A stretch of 64,000 nucleotides of DNA from Bacillus thuringiensis. GTDB lineage: Bacteria > Bacillota > Bacilli > Bacillales > Bacillaceae_G. This document shows, in pieces, positions 16,381 to 25,234 of the stretch. The notes beneath the pieces were generated by a model. That model was not told the origin of the DNA. It saw only the letters and a program-made list of their open reading frames with translations, and made no database searches. Each line of letters starts with the position of its first letter. The first letter of the stretch is position 1. The stretch spans positions 4,679,501 through 4,743,500 of the forward strand of contig NZ_CP155559.1 of assembly GCF_022095615.2 (NCBI RefSeq), written 5' to 3'. The position numbers and the translations under genes are program-made.

Positions 16381-16647
16381 ATGGAAGAACGTTTCTTTCT
16401 GTACGACGATACAGTCGCTACAAGAACTCGTTTCGTTAGCTTTATGGGAGAAAATGAGCGTCATGATTTAGCACTTTTATACTCCGATCGTCATTACGGT
16501 AAAACAATTGTCCTTGATATGCAGCGCAATAGATTTGCAATCATCGGTCCTGACGATTTAAACGAACCAGGCTACTTAGAGCATGCATTTTCTATGACTG
16601 AAGAAATTGCAGAAGAACTACGCTCATTTTTATTTGAACTTATATAA
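16381..16647 (+). CDS. Small cytosolic protein, DUF3055-like, 88 aa
   Basis: Compact acidic protein (MEERFFLYDDTVATRTRFVSF) that resembles the DUF3055 family of Bacillus; I recall no biochemical role. ATG at 16381 has 8-nt spacing to GGAG; an ATG at 16375 is too close. It follows glpX and ends before a terminator, so the two form one unit. Confidence 0.65.
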   Translation: MEERFFLYDDTVATRTRFVSFMGENERHDLALLYSDRHYGKTIVLDMQRNRFAIIGPDDLNEPGYLEHAFSMTEEIAEELRSFLFELI

Positions 16648-16658
16648 TTTATCGTAGG

Positions 16659-16685
16659 CACCAGCTATGTTAGCTGGTGTTTTTT
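16659..16685 (+). terminator. Terminator of the glpX operon
   Basis: CACCAGCTA-tgt-TAGCTGGTG stem followed by six T. Confidence 0.92.
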
Positions 16686-16698
16686 CGCTTAAAGTATT

Positions 16699-16726
16699 TT
16701 GAATTTTCAAACCAACATGTTATAAT
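16699..16726 (+). promoter_or_regulatory. Sigma-A-type promoter of the structured leader
   Basis: TTGAAT (16699-16704), 16-bp spacer, TATAAT (16721-16726). Transcription should begin near 16733, almost 290 nt before the DUF1062/S4 gene. Confidence 0.7.
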
Positions 16727-16732
16727 TAAGAA

Positions 16733-17020
16733 TAAATCTATTTGGATAGAAAGGACGTTATCTACGTATGCCAACATTTACTTTGTAATGGACCAGCAAT
16801 TGGATAGTATTACTCTCAAAAAAGCACCGTGCTTTTTCAAGGGAGTAGTCTGCCCATTCCCATTACAAAGGAACGTAACGCATCTGTAGTATGATGTTTA
16901 CGGAGGTTCCTCTTTGGGGAATCTCCTTTTATTTTTGTCTATTTCTCAGATCTTCATACTACAAGACATCCAAATAGCTGTATTACGTTCCTTTACCACT
17001 ACTATAAGAGGTGAAGGAAA
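16733..17020 (+). ncRNA. Structured 5' leader RNA with internal terminator-like hairpin
   Basis: Several perfect helices can be drawn. H1: 16781-16791 with 16860-16870 (11 bp), enclosing 16809-16817/16841-16849 and an AAAAAGCA/TGCTTTTT hairpin. P1: 16867-16878 with 16983-16994 (12 bp). P2: 16885-16894 with 16954-16963 (10 bp), nested in P1. P3: GGAGGTTCC/GGAATCTCC (16902-16926), nested in P2 and followed by TTTTATTTTTG, like an intrinsic terminator. H1 and P1 share 16867-16870, so they may be mutually exclusive. I do not recognise the class; it is neither an S-box nor a T-box. A repeat-element origin is also possible. Confidence 0.65.
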
Positions 17021-17518
17021 ATGCAGAAAGTACAACTTTCTTGGAGTTTATATGAAAATGAGCAAAACACAATCGAAAAGTATTGTAAAAATTGCAGACG
17101 CACTACCCTATTTACTGACACGAATATTCGTAGGCATAACGCCAATGGAAAAAATATATACCGCTTTGCCATTTATAAATGTCCGAAAGATCATACGTGG
17201 AATCAAAAACTTCGTATTTATAAAGCATTTACTGATCACGTTGAAACAGTCGATATGACCCAGCAGGATCAAACAGAAACAACTACTACCATTTCCATTA
17301 CGCAACATAAAGAAAACGGCATAGCCGAAATCACAATCGTATTAGATATCGTTTTCGGTTCCCATCGAATGGATAAAGCTTTATCCACATATATTTCCGA
17401 CTGGAGCCGTACACGCATTGTGGATAAAATTAAAAATGGGGATATTCAATTGAACGGACAACAAATGAAACCAAATGCAATACTTTCTGAAGGTGATTCT
17501 ATTTCGATTTGTTTGTGA
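17021..17518 (+). CDS. Zinc-ribbon (DUF1062-like) plus S4-like RNA-binding domain protein, 165 aa
   Basis: The N-terminal half has CKNC (about residue 22), an RHNANGKN motif and YKCPKDHTWN, the pattern I associate with DUF1062. The C-terminal half (about 112-160) reads as an S4-like domain: RMDKALSTYISDWSRTRIVDKIKNG, then an LNGQQ..P...L..GD segment. A zinc ribbon joined to an RNA-binding S4 fold suggests RNA or ribosome contact. Its own long leader could be a target for autoregulation; this is inference. ATG follows GAGGTGAAGG. Confidence 0.7.
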   Translation: MQKVQLSWSLYENEQNTIEKYCKNCRRTTLFTDTNIRRHNANGKNIYRFAIYKCPKDHTWNQKLRIYKAFTDHVETVDMTQQDQTETTTTISITQHKENGIAEITIVLDIVFGSHRMDKALSTYISDWSRTRIVDKIKNGDIQLNGQQMKPNAILSEGDSISICL

Positions 17519-17525
17519 GCAAGTA

Positions 17526-17563
17526 TAAAAAAATCCTCTTACAATCGTAAGAGGATTTTTTTA
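17526..17563. terminator. Bidirectional terminator
   Basis: AAATCCTCTTAC-aatc-GTAAGAGGATTT stem with A- and T-runs, between the S4-domain gene and convergent yutD. Confidence 0.92.
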
Positions 17564-17872
17564 TTTCTTCACTTTTCGTAATACGAAGTGTGCACAACCG
17601 AAGTTACAGTACTCGTATAAATACTCCGTTAACGTACTAATTTTCGTATCATATGTCGAACGTTGATTACTATCATCAAAGAAACCGCGCAATCTAAGTT
17701 GCTCATAACCCCAGTCCCCAACGATATAATCATATTTATTTAAAATTTCTGCATAACGCTCTTTAAATGCTTCTTCACTAAAACCGTCACGAAAGTTTTT
17801 AATTACTTCGTACTGCACATTATTAATGCTCACCGTAGCATGCATCTCTTGCTCTTGCTTTTGCTCCATCAT
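17561..17872 (-). CDS. yutD: YutD-family protein (DUF1027), 103 aa
   Basis: Small conserved Firmicutes protein with the family signature KYDYIVGDWGYEQLRLRGFF (about residue 47) and a C-terminal YCNFGCAHFVLRK containing two cysteines. No function can be read from the sequence. ATG at 17872 follows AGGAAG. It sits next to a YutC-like lipoprotein, as in the B. subtilis yut cluster. Confidence 0.88.
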   Translation of the reverse strand: MMEQKQEQEMHATVSINNVQYEVIKNFRDGFSEEAFKERYAEILNKYDYIVGDWGYEQLRLRGFFDDSNQRSTYDTKISTLTEYLYEYCNFGCAHFVLRKVKK

Positions 17873-17987
17873 TAACTTCCTCTCTAAGCATTCTTCTTTT
17901 TATCGTATCACAAAGCATACCAACCAACAATTTCAAATACAAAAAATTGAAAATTAGTGCATGCTATGGAGAAGGAGGTGATACATC

Positions 17988-18566
17988 GTGAAAAAACAAA
18001 TTATACTCTCTCTCCTCACTCTTTCCTTATTTGCAGGCTGTCAATCAACGAATAAAGCCGAAATGGAACGTGAAGAAGGAAGTCGTGTTCTTGTTTCCAA
18101 TAAAAACGACATGTATCATACGGAAAATACAAATACACGGCTTACAAGGGTAGGTTATTCATCTAAACAAAAGCATGAAGTATCTAACAAACAAGTAGGA
18201 GCCATTAACCGTGAGAAAGTCGCTGAAATGATTACAAGCATGACAGTCAAACTTCCTGATGTTACAAACGCTGCTACGCTCGTTACCGATGATGAAGTAT
18301 TTGTTGTATACCGTGCAAACACAACGGATCCGAAACTCGTAGCGGATCAAGTATATAAAGCTGCTTTGTCCATCGTCCCTCGCTATTATAAAGCATATGT
18401 ATCAACAGACCAAAAGTTGATTTCTCAAATTCAAGGCCTTCAATCTGGCGCATTAAATGATACAGAATATACGCAAAGCCTCGATATGTTAAAACGAGAA
18501 ATGAGTAAAAATCCTTATTTGAACAATACGGGGGATCAGACTTTGAACGATATGATAAAAAAATAA
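17988..18566 (+). CDS. YhcN/YlaJ-type sporulation lipoprotein (YutC-like), 192 aa
   Basis: Signal sequence with lipobox LFAGC (Cys18) gives a diacylglyceryl-anchored protein. The following domain (IVSNKNDMYHTENTNTR-like region, then DVTNAATLVTDDEVFVVY and DPKLVADQVYKAA) fits the YhcN/YlaJ family linked to spore membranes and germination. The start codon is GTG at 17988, after AAGGAGGTGATAC. It is monocistronic and ends in a strong terminator. Confidence 0.82.
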   Translation: MKKQIILSLLTLSLFAGCQSTNKAEMEREEGSRVLVSNKNDMYHTENTNTRLTRVGYSSKQKHEVSNKQVGAINREKVAEMITSMTVKLPDVTNAATLVTDDEVFVVYRANTTDPKLVADQVYKAALSIVPRYYKAYVSTDQKLISQIQGLQSGALNDTEYTQSLDMLKREMSKNPYLNNTGDQTLNDMIKK

Positions 18567-18597
18567 AACAGGTGGAGAAAACTCCACCCGTTTTTAT
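18567..18597. terminator. Bidirectional terminator
   Basis: GGTGGAG-aaaa-CTCCACC stem (18571-18588) with T-run on the right and A-rich left side; it lies between convergent genes. Confidence 0.88.
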
Positions 18598-19328
18598 TTT
18601 TTATTACGATCCGCATAAATCTCCATCGCATCACACATAAATTGCGCTAACCCCTCGCCAAACTTATCGATATTTTTCGTAAAGCGCTCATCAGCGACGT
18701 ACATTTGACCGAGGCCCTTAAAAGCGTCTAATGAATAGTGACTAAAGTTTTGCAAGTAATCGTACCATACTTTGATAGATGCCTGCGCCTCTTTAGAATC
18801 TGGTGCACCGTGTCTCAGTGCCGCTAAATTTCTATAAATAGTATTAAACTCTTCTTGATTGTCTTTTGACATACCTTTTGCATATTCGTTCGCTTTATCT
18901 ACAGCTGCGTCTCCCCATCTTTCACGTGCTTCTTCTTCATATGGGTTATGGCTGAAATCGAATCCTTCAAATTTCTCTTTATTCGTCATTTCAATCTCTC
19001 CTTTTGTATGCTGAATTGTTTTATCAATCGTCGCAATCACTTTATCTAACCTTGCACGCTTTTCAAGAAGCATTTTCTTATGAAGCTGTAGCGCTTCTTC
19101 GCGATCAAATGACGGACTCATGATAATTTCTTTAATTTTCTTCAAAGGGAAGCCTAGCTCTTTAAAAAATAAAATTTGCTGCAATGTCTCTAAATTTTCA
19201 TTGGAATACAGACGATATCCAGACTCTGTCGTCTCGTCTGGGGTTAATAACCCAATTTCATCGTAATGATGCAGTGTGCGCACACTAATTCCAACTAAAT
19301 TAGCTACTTCTTTTACCTTCATTGTCAT
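18594..19328 (-). CDS. MerR-family regulator with TipAS-like drug-binding domain, 244 aa
   Basis: N-terminal MerR HTH ([26 protein letters not shown]), a dimerisation coiled coil (about 75-110) and a C-terminal TipAS-like helical domain (about 120-244) with the [14 protein letters not shown] segment. TipA/Mta proteins bind hydrophobic drugs and activate efflux genes. The ATG at 19328 follows GGGGGAG. Its own promoter has the 19-bp spacer typical for MerR activators, so autoregulation is likely. It is divergent from a YhfC-like gene. Confidence 0.87.
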   Translation of the reverse strand: MTMKVKEVANLVGISVRTLHHYDEIGLLTPDETTESGYRLYSNENLETLQQILFFKELGFPLKKIKEIIMSPSFDREEALQLHKKMLLEKRARLDKVIATIDKTIQHTKGEIEMTNKEKFEGFDFSHNPYEEEARERWGDAAVDKANEYAKGMSKDNQEEFNTIYRNLAALRHGAPDSKEAQASIKVWYDYLQNFSHYSLDAFKGLGQMYVADERFTKNIDKFGEGLAQFMCDAMEIYADRNKK

Positions 19329-19350
19329 GTGTATCTCCCCCTTAATACAT

Positions 19351-19381
19351 ACGATAAAGTATGACGCAACGTTAGAGTCAA
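19351..19381 (-). promoter_or_regulatory. MerR-type promoter with 19-bp spacer
   Basis: On the minus strand: TTGACT (19381-19376), 19-bp spacer, TATCGT (19356-19351). The spacer contains a quasi-palindrome running from TGAC through AACGTT to GTCA. An overlong spacer with a dyad is the hallmark of MerR-activated promoters. Confidence 0.7.
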
Positions 19382-19472
19382 TAAGTGAATTATTCATTTT
19401 TTGTTAAAAGTTTCATCTCCACTATATTTCATGCATAATAGATATGTACATATATTAGAAAGCGGTGAAAGT

Positions 19473-20246
19473 ATGGTTTCAAATACTGTAATTGCCAGCA
19501 TCATCTTTCAACTCATTGTCTCGATTCTGGTCCCAATTATTGTACTCGTTTATTTCCGTAAGAAATATAATATTAATTGGAAAGTGGTCGGCGTTGGTGT
19601 TCTTATCTTTATCGGTTTTACCCAAATTCTCGAAACACCGTTCCAATTATTCATGCGCGGAAATCCTACAATAGGTCCAATTTTAGAAAACCCATTTATT
19701 TTCTCGCTTTATAGCGGACTGACTGCTGGTATTTTTGAAGAATTAGGACGCTTCGTTGCCTTTTTCTTCTTACTAAAAAAATATCAAGAATATAAAGATG
19801 GCTTCGCTTACGGAATTGGTCACGGCGGCATTGAATCTATTTTAGTTGGCGGATTCTCTGCATTTCAAGCGCTTATATTTGCGAATTCAATTAACAACGG
19901 TAGCTTCGCTCAAATGGTCGAAAAAATGCCGGAGCTAGGCCGCCTACAGGACATGTTAATTCAGCAACCTGCCTACTTATACTTCCTTGGTAGCTTCGAA
20001 AGAATTATGGCACTCGTGCTGCAAATTGCCTTTACAATGCTTGTCTTATACGCAGTAAAACAGAAGAAGTATATCTTCCTTGTGTACGCTGTATTATTCC
20101 ACGCATTTGTAGACTTTTTTGCGGCACTTTACCAAACAAAAACAATCAACATCTTTGTTGCTGAAGGAATCACCCTTCTCTTCACAATTGGTGCTGTCAT
20201 TCTTATTCGTAAAATGAAAGAAAAATTAATGAATGTACCGGCGTAA
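19473..20246 (+). CDS. YhfC-family intramembrane metalloprotease-like protein, 257 aa
   Basis: Seven or eight predicted membrane helices. Conserved motifs are EELGRF (about residue 89), GHGGIES (about 115) and a late HAFVDFF (about 210). These Glu/His sets resemble CPBP/YhfC-type intramembrane proteases. The ATG at 19473 follows GGTGA; an earlier in-frame ATG has no site. It lies divergent from the TipAS-like regulator, so drug or envelope stress may control it. Confidence 0.8.
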   Translation: MVSNTVIASIIFQLIVSILVPIIVLVYFRKKYNINWKVVGVGVLIFIGFTQILETPFQLFMRGNPTIGPILENPFIFSLYSGLTAGIFEELGRFVAFFFLLKKYQEYKDGFAYGIGHGGIESILVGGFSAFQALIFANSINNGSFAQMVEKMPELGRLQDMLIQQPAYLYFLGSFERIMALVLQIAFTMLVLYAVKQKKYIFLVYAVLFHAFVDFFAALYQTKTINIFVAEGITLLFTIGAVILIRKMKEKLMNVPA

Positions 20247-20277
20247 AAATAACCCACCAGTTGGTGGGTTATTTTTT
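20246..20277. terminator. Bidirectional terminator
   Basis: AATAACCCACCA-gt-TGGTGGGTTATT stem followed by six T; it serves convergent genes. Confidence 0.9.
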
Positions 20278-20712
20278 ATATAGATTATCATAATGATGAT
20301 AGCTTTTACCTGCTCGCAGCTCCCTTTTTGTTTCTGCATCTATAACAATGTACTTATGAAATTCGTCTACTTCATTTTGAGAAAAGGAAGCGAAAAAATA
20401 AACTTGGCGATCAGGGTGAACGAAAGAATCTTGAAGCACCACTTCACCCCGACAACCCACGGCTGTTTTTTGTCGGAAAGAAGATTCTTCATCGGGCACT
20501 TCTTTAAATGAGATTTTTTTTCGAACGCTATATGTTGCATTGTTGTATTCTTTATAGATTTTCTTATCTAACTGTTCGTAAAACACATCCTCACTTACAA
20601 ATGGCGTATTTCGATTGCTTGGATAGTCTAACTTTTGATTGGATTGTGCATATGTTGTGGACAATTGCGTAAGAAAACAAATCATGAATACGATACATAT
20701 CATTTTTTTCAT
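20269..20712 (-). CDS. Secreted hypothetical protein, 147 aa
   Basis: MKKMICIVFMICFLTQLSTTYAQS is a signal peptide with probable cleavage after TYA. The mature part is about 120 residues, with a single Cys and many aromatic residues, and shows no motif that I recognise. The start at 20712 is set by GAGGTG; an in-frame ATG at 20742 lacks a site and would mask the signal peptide. Function unknown. Confidence 0.7.
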   Translation of the reverse strand: MKKMICIVFMICFLTQLSTTYAQSNQKLDYPSNRNTPFVSEDVFYEQLDKKIYKEYNNATYSVRKKISFKEVPDEESSFRQKTAVGCRGEVVLQDSFVHPDRQVYFFASFSQNEVDEFHKYIVIDAETKRELRAGKSYHHYDNLYKK

Positions 20713-20845
20713 AAGTACACCTCGATTTTCTATTATCCACATTACTTTTCCACATATTTAGATCAATATGCCGTTTCCAATAAAAAGGAATTATTTCCAC
20801 TTTTGTCGAAGTATATAGCGTCAACTTGAAAGATGGGGATGAATT

Positions 20846-21400
20846 ATGAAGAAATTAATTATAATACGACATTGTTCAGCAACTGGACAAGAACGTGATG
20901 CCGAATTAACGATTGCAGGAAAAAATCAAGCAAACATCCTTGCTACATTCCTCTTAGAAATCCAACCACAAATAGATCATATTATTTCAAGCCCGTTTGT
21001 GCGAGCTATCGATTCTATTCGGCCTTATGCGCTCCAAGCTAACTTGTCTATCCAAGAAGATGAACGCTTAACTGAACGCATATTAAGCGACGTTCCAATG
21101 GACGATTGGATGCAAAAACTAGAATCTACTTTTACAAATATAGATATTGGCTTTTCAGGCGGAGAGTCAACAAAACAAGCAATGGACCGTGCTATATCGC
21201 TTATCCAAGACGTTTTAAAATTAAACCATACTACAACACTACTTGTTACACATGGAAACTTACTTACGCTCATTTTAAAGCACTTTGATCATACGATTGG
21301 CTTTAATGAATGGAGAAGTTTAACGAATCCTGATATTTACGAAATTATAATTGACGAACACTATGTCTTAAAACGATTATGGGAAGCACCGTCCAAGTAA
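20846..21400 (+). CDS. Histidine phosphatase family protein, 184 aa
   Basis: Phosphoglycerate-mutase-like fold. The first motif is RHCSATGQ (catalytic His9; the usual RHG is RHC here), followed by SSPFVRAIDSI with the second Arg, ERILSDVP and VTHGN with the second His (about residue 133). It probably dephosphorylates a small metabolite or sugar phosphate. The ATG follows GGGGATG. Confidence 0.87.
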   Translation: MKKLIIIRHCSATGQERDAELTIAGKNQANILATFLLEIQPQIDHIISSPFVRAIDSIRPYALQANLSIQEDERLTERILSDVPMDDWMQKLESTFTNIDIGFSGGESTKQAMDRAISLIQDVLKLNHTTTLLVTHGNLLTLILKHFDHTIGFNEWRSLTNPDIYEIIIDEHYVLKRLWEAPSK

Positions 21401-21474
21401 TATCTCTTTCCAACACATTCAGTTGACGCCACGAGAAGAAACTGTACTAACAATAGAAAGGGGTATCACTCCAT

Positions 21475-21957
21475 ATGTACGAAGATGTACTTGCTTTACT
21501 ACATAAAACAAATGCTTCTTATGAAAAGTTCGAGCATGAACCAGTACTCGATTATGAAACAGATCGTATCGTACGTGAAAGGCTTGGCTTACACGGCACT
21601 CCAAGCAAAAGCTTATTTTTAAAATCTAAGTCTGGAGATTATTACGTATTTTTCACGTTAGAAGGCACAAGGCTCAACCGGGGAGAGATGAAAGAAATAA
21701 CTGGAGAGCGCTTATCTCTCTGTTCTCCTGATGAACTGCGAGACAAAACTGGTTGTACACCAGGATGTGTCGCTCCTTTCGGTTATTCACAACATGTAAC
21801 AATTATTGTGGATCGTGCGATTTATACTTACGACAAAATTTTAATTACACCTGGTGTACCTGAATTTACAATTGAATTATCCACAGAAGAATTAAAAAAG
21901 ATTTTATTAACATGCTCAAATACTGTTTTAGAATATAAACAAAAAGAGAGCCCATGA
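21475..21957 (+). CDS. YbaK/ProX-type aminoacyl-tRNA deacylase, 160 aa
   Basis: Trans-editing domain family that hydrolyses mischarged tRNA. Visible motifs are the N-terminal YEKFEHEPV strand, the conserved Lys-containing TPSKSLFLKS, the GCTPGCVAPFGY loop and ITPGVPEFTIELS. Length is typical for a stand-alone YbaK domain. Which tRNA it edits cannot be told. The stop codon lies inside the following terminator stem. Confidence 0.83.
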   Translation: MYEDVLALLHKTNASYEKFEHEPVLDYETDRIVRERLGLHGTPSKSLFLKSKSGDYYVFFTLEGTRLNRGEMKEITGERLSLCSPDELRDKTGCTPGCVAPFGYSQHVTIIVDRAIYTYDKILITPGVPEFTIELSTEELKKILLTCSNTVLEYKQKESP

Positions 21958-21974
21958 TTGGCTCTCTTTTTTTA
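21941..21974. terminator. Bidirectional terminator overlapping a stop codon
   Basis: AAAAAGAGAGCC-catgatt-GGCTCTCTTTTT stem between the convergent YbaK-like gene and lipA; the YbaK-like stop codon is in the loop. Confidence 0.92.
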
Positions 21975-22871
21975 TTATTTTGCTTCTGCTGTTTTTTCTT
22001 TTGCAGAACGAACTTGCTCGTCCGCATGGTAAGAAGAACGCACAAGTGGGCCAGCTTCACAGTGGCTAAATCCTTTGCTAAGTGCAATTTCTTTAAGCTC
22101 TGCAAATTCTGCTGGTGGGTAATATTTAAGAACTGGTAAATGCTTCTTAGATGGTTGTAGGTATTGTCCAAGAGTTAAAATATCCACATTGTTTGCACGT
22201 AAGTCATCCATTGCTTCAATTAAATCTTCTCTCGTTTCACCTAAGCCCACCATAATGCTCGATTTAGTTGGAATATCAGGCTGCATTTCTTTCGCTCGAC
22301 GTAAAAACTCTAATGAACGGTCATATTTTGCTCTAGCGCGAACTCGGTTAGATAATCGACGTACTGTTTCAATGTTATGGTTTAAAATATCTGGTTTTGC
22401 ATCCATTAACATTTTTAAGTTTTCTTCTACTCCACCCATATCAGATGGTAATACTTCGATAGATGTGAATGGGTTTTTACGACGTACAGCTCGTACTGTT
22501 TCAGCAAAAACAGCTGCTCCACCGTCTTTTAAATCATCGCGTGCAACCGCTGTTATAACAACGTGCTTTAAGCCCATTTGTACTACTGAATCTGCTACGC
22601 GTTCTGGTTCTTGTAAATCAAGCTCAGTTGGTAAGCCTGTTTTAACCGCACAAAAACGACAAGCACGTGTACAAACCGCACCTAAGATCATAAATGTTGC
22701 TGTTTTCCTTACAGCCCAGCATTCATGAATATTCGGACATTTCGCCTCTTCACAAACTGTATGAAGATTCTTAGAACGCATCATTTTCTTTAAGCCTGTA
22801 TAGTTTTCATTCGTGTTTAACTTAATTTTCAACCATTCGGGCTTGCGCTTATATTCTGTTTGTTTTGTCAT
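21975..22871 (-). CDS. lipA: Lipoyl synthase LipA, 298 aa
   Basis: Radical-SAM enzyme that inserts two sulfurs into protein-bound octanoyl chains. The auxiliary Fe-S cluster motif is C40-x4-C45-x5-C51. The radical-SAM motif is C67-T-R-A-C71-R-F-C74. The ATG at 22871 follows GGAG by 9 nt; a TTG at 22880 is less likely. It is adjacent to lytH, as in B. subtilis (yutB-yunA). Substrates in this window include the GcvH protein at 38289. Confidence 0.96.
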   Translation of the reverse strand: MTKQTEYKRKPEWLKIKLNTNENYTGLKKMMRSKNLHTVCEEAKCPNIHECWAVRKTATFMILGAVCTRACRFCAVKTGLPTELDLQEPERVADSVVQMGLKHVVITAVARDDLKDGGAAVFAETVRAVRRKNPFTSIEVLPSDMGGVEENLKMLMDAKPDILNHNIETVRRLSNRVRARAKYDRSLEFLRRAKEMQPDIPTKSSIMVGLGETREDLIEAMDDLRANNVDILTLGQYLQPSKKHLPVLKYYPPAEFAELKEIALSKGFSHCEAGPLVRSSYHADEQVRSAKEKTAEAK

Positions 22872-23060
22872 GGTTATCAACTCCGCACAATATGAAATAG
22901 TTTACCGTGTTCGCTTCTTTCAATGTAACATATCTATTCTAACGTATGAAAGCGATTTGCTCAAATGAAGATTCTAAGATTTTTTCCAATCGTTCCCTAT
23001 AATGAAATACTCCGTATATCCCACACTAAAAAGAGTGATGTTGTGAAAGGAGTCTATTTC

Positions 23061-24044
23061 ATGCTTCGAAAAATTTCTCTTTTGCTTTCGATTTGCTTTC
23101 TTCTCCACCAAAACATCGCTTACGGTGAAGAGAATCAACAAAGCATATACGAAAAGCGCATGGCACTATATAAAGAAACAGAGCAATCTTCAGGCATTCC
23201 TTGGTATTACTTAGCTGCAATGGATCAGTATGAAAGAAATATACGGAGCGTAAGAAAAGATATTCCGAAAAAACCAGATGCCATCATTTCCCTTTATTTC
23301 AAACCAGAAATATGGGCTGGACCTGTTAATGGTAACGATACTCTTCCCCATACAATTTCTCTATTTGGCGGAATGGGTTTAGATGGTGACAAAGATGGAT
23401 TTGCAAATGCAAATAACGACCGTGATCTTCTGCATACAGCAGCAACGATTTTAAAGAAACAAGGATCGTCCGAAGACCGCATTCACATTATGCTTTGGGA
23501 ATATTATAGACGTGCGAAAACAGTTGATTTAATTACCGAATACGCCCGAATTTATAAGCATTATGGACGTGTTAATTTAGAAGGAAATGCTTTTCCTCTC
23601 CCGATTCGCAGTGACCATAGCTACCGTAGTACTTTCGGTGCCGGAAGAAGTTTTGGGGGAAGAAGAATTCATGAAGGAACTGATATTTTTGCAGGCTATG
23701 GCGTACCAGTAAGATCCACTTGCTATGGCATTATTGAAACAAAAGGCTGGAACCGCCTTGGTGGATGGCGCATCGGTATTCGTGATCTTCATAATAATTA
23801 CCATTATTACGCTCACTTAGGCGGATTCTCAAAAGAAATACAGCTTGGACAAATTGTCGAGCCTGGAAAAGTAATCGGATTTGTTGGTAGCACCGGTTAT
23901 GGCCCTCCCGGCACAGCTGGAAAATTCCCGCCCCACCTACATTTCGGCATGTATAAAGACAATGGCTATACAGAATGGGCTTTCGATCCATACATGCACT
24001 TAAGTCTTTGGGAGCGAAAAGAACGCGCGAATACAAAACGATAA
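23061..24044 (+). CDS. lytH: M23 peptidase LytH/YunA, 327 aa
   Basis: Secreted metallopeptidase with an N-terminal signal peptide (MLRKISLLLSICFLLHQNIAYG). The M23 domain shows HEGTD (about residue 204) and HLHFG (about 299), the zinc ligands. B. subtilis LytH acts late in sporulation as an L-Ala-D-Glu peptidase that shapes cortex peptidoglycan. The start at 23061 is set by AAAGGAG; longer frames upstream are not supported. Confidence 0.9.
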   Translation: MLRKISLLLSICFLLHQNIAYGEENQQSIYEKRMALYKETEQSSGIPWYYLAAMDQYERNIRSVRKDIPKKPDAIISLYFKPEIWAGPVNGNDTLPHTISLFGGMGLDGDKDGFANANNDRDLLHTAATILKKQGSSEDRIHIMLWEYYRRAKTVDLITEYARIYKHYGRVNLEGNAFPLPIRSDHSYRSTFGAGRSFGGRRIHEGTDIFAGYGVPVRSTCYGIIETKGWNRLGGWRIGIRDLHNNYHYYAHLGGFSKEIQLGQIVEPGKVIGFVGSTGYGPPGTAGKFPPHLHFGMYKDNGYTEWAFDPYMHLSLWERKERANTKR

Positions 24045-24072
24045 CCGTAGCACATTGCTACGGTTATTTTTT
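24041..24072 (+). terminator. Terminator of lytH
   Basis: ATAACCGTAGCA-cat-TGCTACGGTTAT stem followed by a T-run; it overlaps the stop codon. Confidence 0.9.
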
Positions 24073-24080
24073 ATTTATGG

Positions 24081-24812
24081 CTAACTATCCGTTTTCTTTT
24101 TATCAGGTACAGAAACACTTCCGCTTCCATAATAAGTAGGTACTTCCCCTTGAACAATGCGCGTTGCAATTGGAACGTCTTGCTTCACTGTTATTTCTTT
24201 CGTATGAAATGGAATAATCACTTGCAACGTTACTTCCATCTCCATAATAATTTGAATCGCTGTCGTATTGATCCCGTGCGGCTCAATTTTTTGTTTAATA
24301 TCCGTATTCACATGACCAATCGTCGTGAAATCAATTGGAATATCGGGGCCTATATTTCCAAGAAGCGCATTATCCGTTACACGACCAAAAGGAATTGCCA
24401 TCGTTGCCCCATTTTTTTCAGAAATACCTAGCCCTTTCAAATCCCCTTGTTCTACTTGCTGTAAATATTTTTCTATGTATGTGGTCGTTGACGTTACGAT
24501 TTCATTTACTTGCTTCGTATTTAAATTAATTGTGGACACTTTCCCATTTTTATCATTTTGTACTTTCATTAATGAATCAACATCGAGTCCCTCATTAATT
24601 CTATCTTTTACCGCCTTCGTCATAACCGCTGTCGCCATTTTATGCGTCTCTACTTCTCCATATTTAAGTAATGTCGGCTGAATGCTACTATTCACAATCC
24701 ATAATCCTTGCACGAGTAATATAACAAAAAGAATAAACGACATAAGCAGTATGTACCGAAAGGAAATTGGCCCCTTTCGAAACCGCGAATTTTTCGAACG
24801 AAATATGCTCAT
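24081..24812 (-). CDS. yunB: Sporulation protein YunB, 243 aa
   Basis: One N-terminal membrane helix (about 20-42) and an extracytoplasmic domain with the segments IPFGRVTDNALLGNIGPDIPIDFTTIGHV and INTTAIQIIMEMEV that mark YunB. B. subtilis YunB is made in the mother cell and needed for efficient spore formation. ATG follows GGAGG by 8 T. yunC and yunD lie upstream on the same strand. Confidence 0.9.
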   Translation of the reverse strand: MSIFRSKNSRFRKGPISFRYILLMSFILFVILLVQGLWIVNSSIQPTLLKYGEVETHKMATAVMTKAVKDRINEGLDVDSLMKVQNDKNGKVSTINLNTKQVNEIVTSTTTYIEKYLQQVEQGDLKGLGISEKNGATMAIPFGRVTDNALLGNIGPDIPIDFTTIGHVNTDIKQKIEPHGINTTAIQIIMEMEVTLQVIIPFHTKEITVKQDVPIATRIVQGEVPTYYGSGSVSVPDKKKTDS

Positions 24813-24867
24813 AAAAAAAACCTCCTTCTTATATCATTTCTATGCAAGAAGGAGGGACGATATATGC

Positions 24868-25170
24868 TTATCTCATTTTTAATAATGCTTCTTTTCCAAT
24901 TGTGCCGACCGTAATACCTAAAGCTTCGGCTTCAATCGTTACTGATTCTAGCGGTGCTTCAAGAAGTTGTTCAATCGTTCTTACACCAACCGCACGGCCA
25001 GCAATAATACCTCGATCCCCTAACTTCTCATTTAAAAGACCTACATCTAATGCACCGCACATAATATATCCTTTATCGCTCATTACCGCTAGCAAATTTG
25101 TCTTTGGAAGTTTGACGCTAACCGCAATAAACGTATAATTATCGATTATAATTGGCTCCACATTAACCAT
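24868..25170 (-). CDS. yunC: YunC-family protein (DUF1805), 100 aa
   Basis: Short single-domain protein: VKLPKTNLLAVMSDKGYIMCGALDV, then GDRGIIAGRAVGVRT. This is the DUF1805 pattern. No catalytic role is known to me. ATG follows GGAGTG. It lies between yunD and yunB on the same strand. Confidence 0.88.
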   Translation of the reverse strand: MVNVEPIIIDNYTFIAVSVKLPKTNLLAVMSDKGYIMCGALDVGLLNEKLGDRGIIAGRAVGVRTIEQLLEAPLESVTIEAEALGITVGTIGKEALLKMR

Positions 25171-25234
25171 AGTTCACACTCCTCTCTTTCTTATCTGTAT
25201 GACAAGAGAAAAATGAGTGTTACAAGTAACTAGC

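Noticed and set aside
16677..16889. 70-aa frame in the structured leader
   Set aside because: Overlaps the glpX terminator and promoter; the sequence is better explained as a folded RNA.
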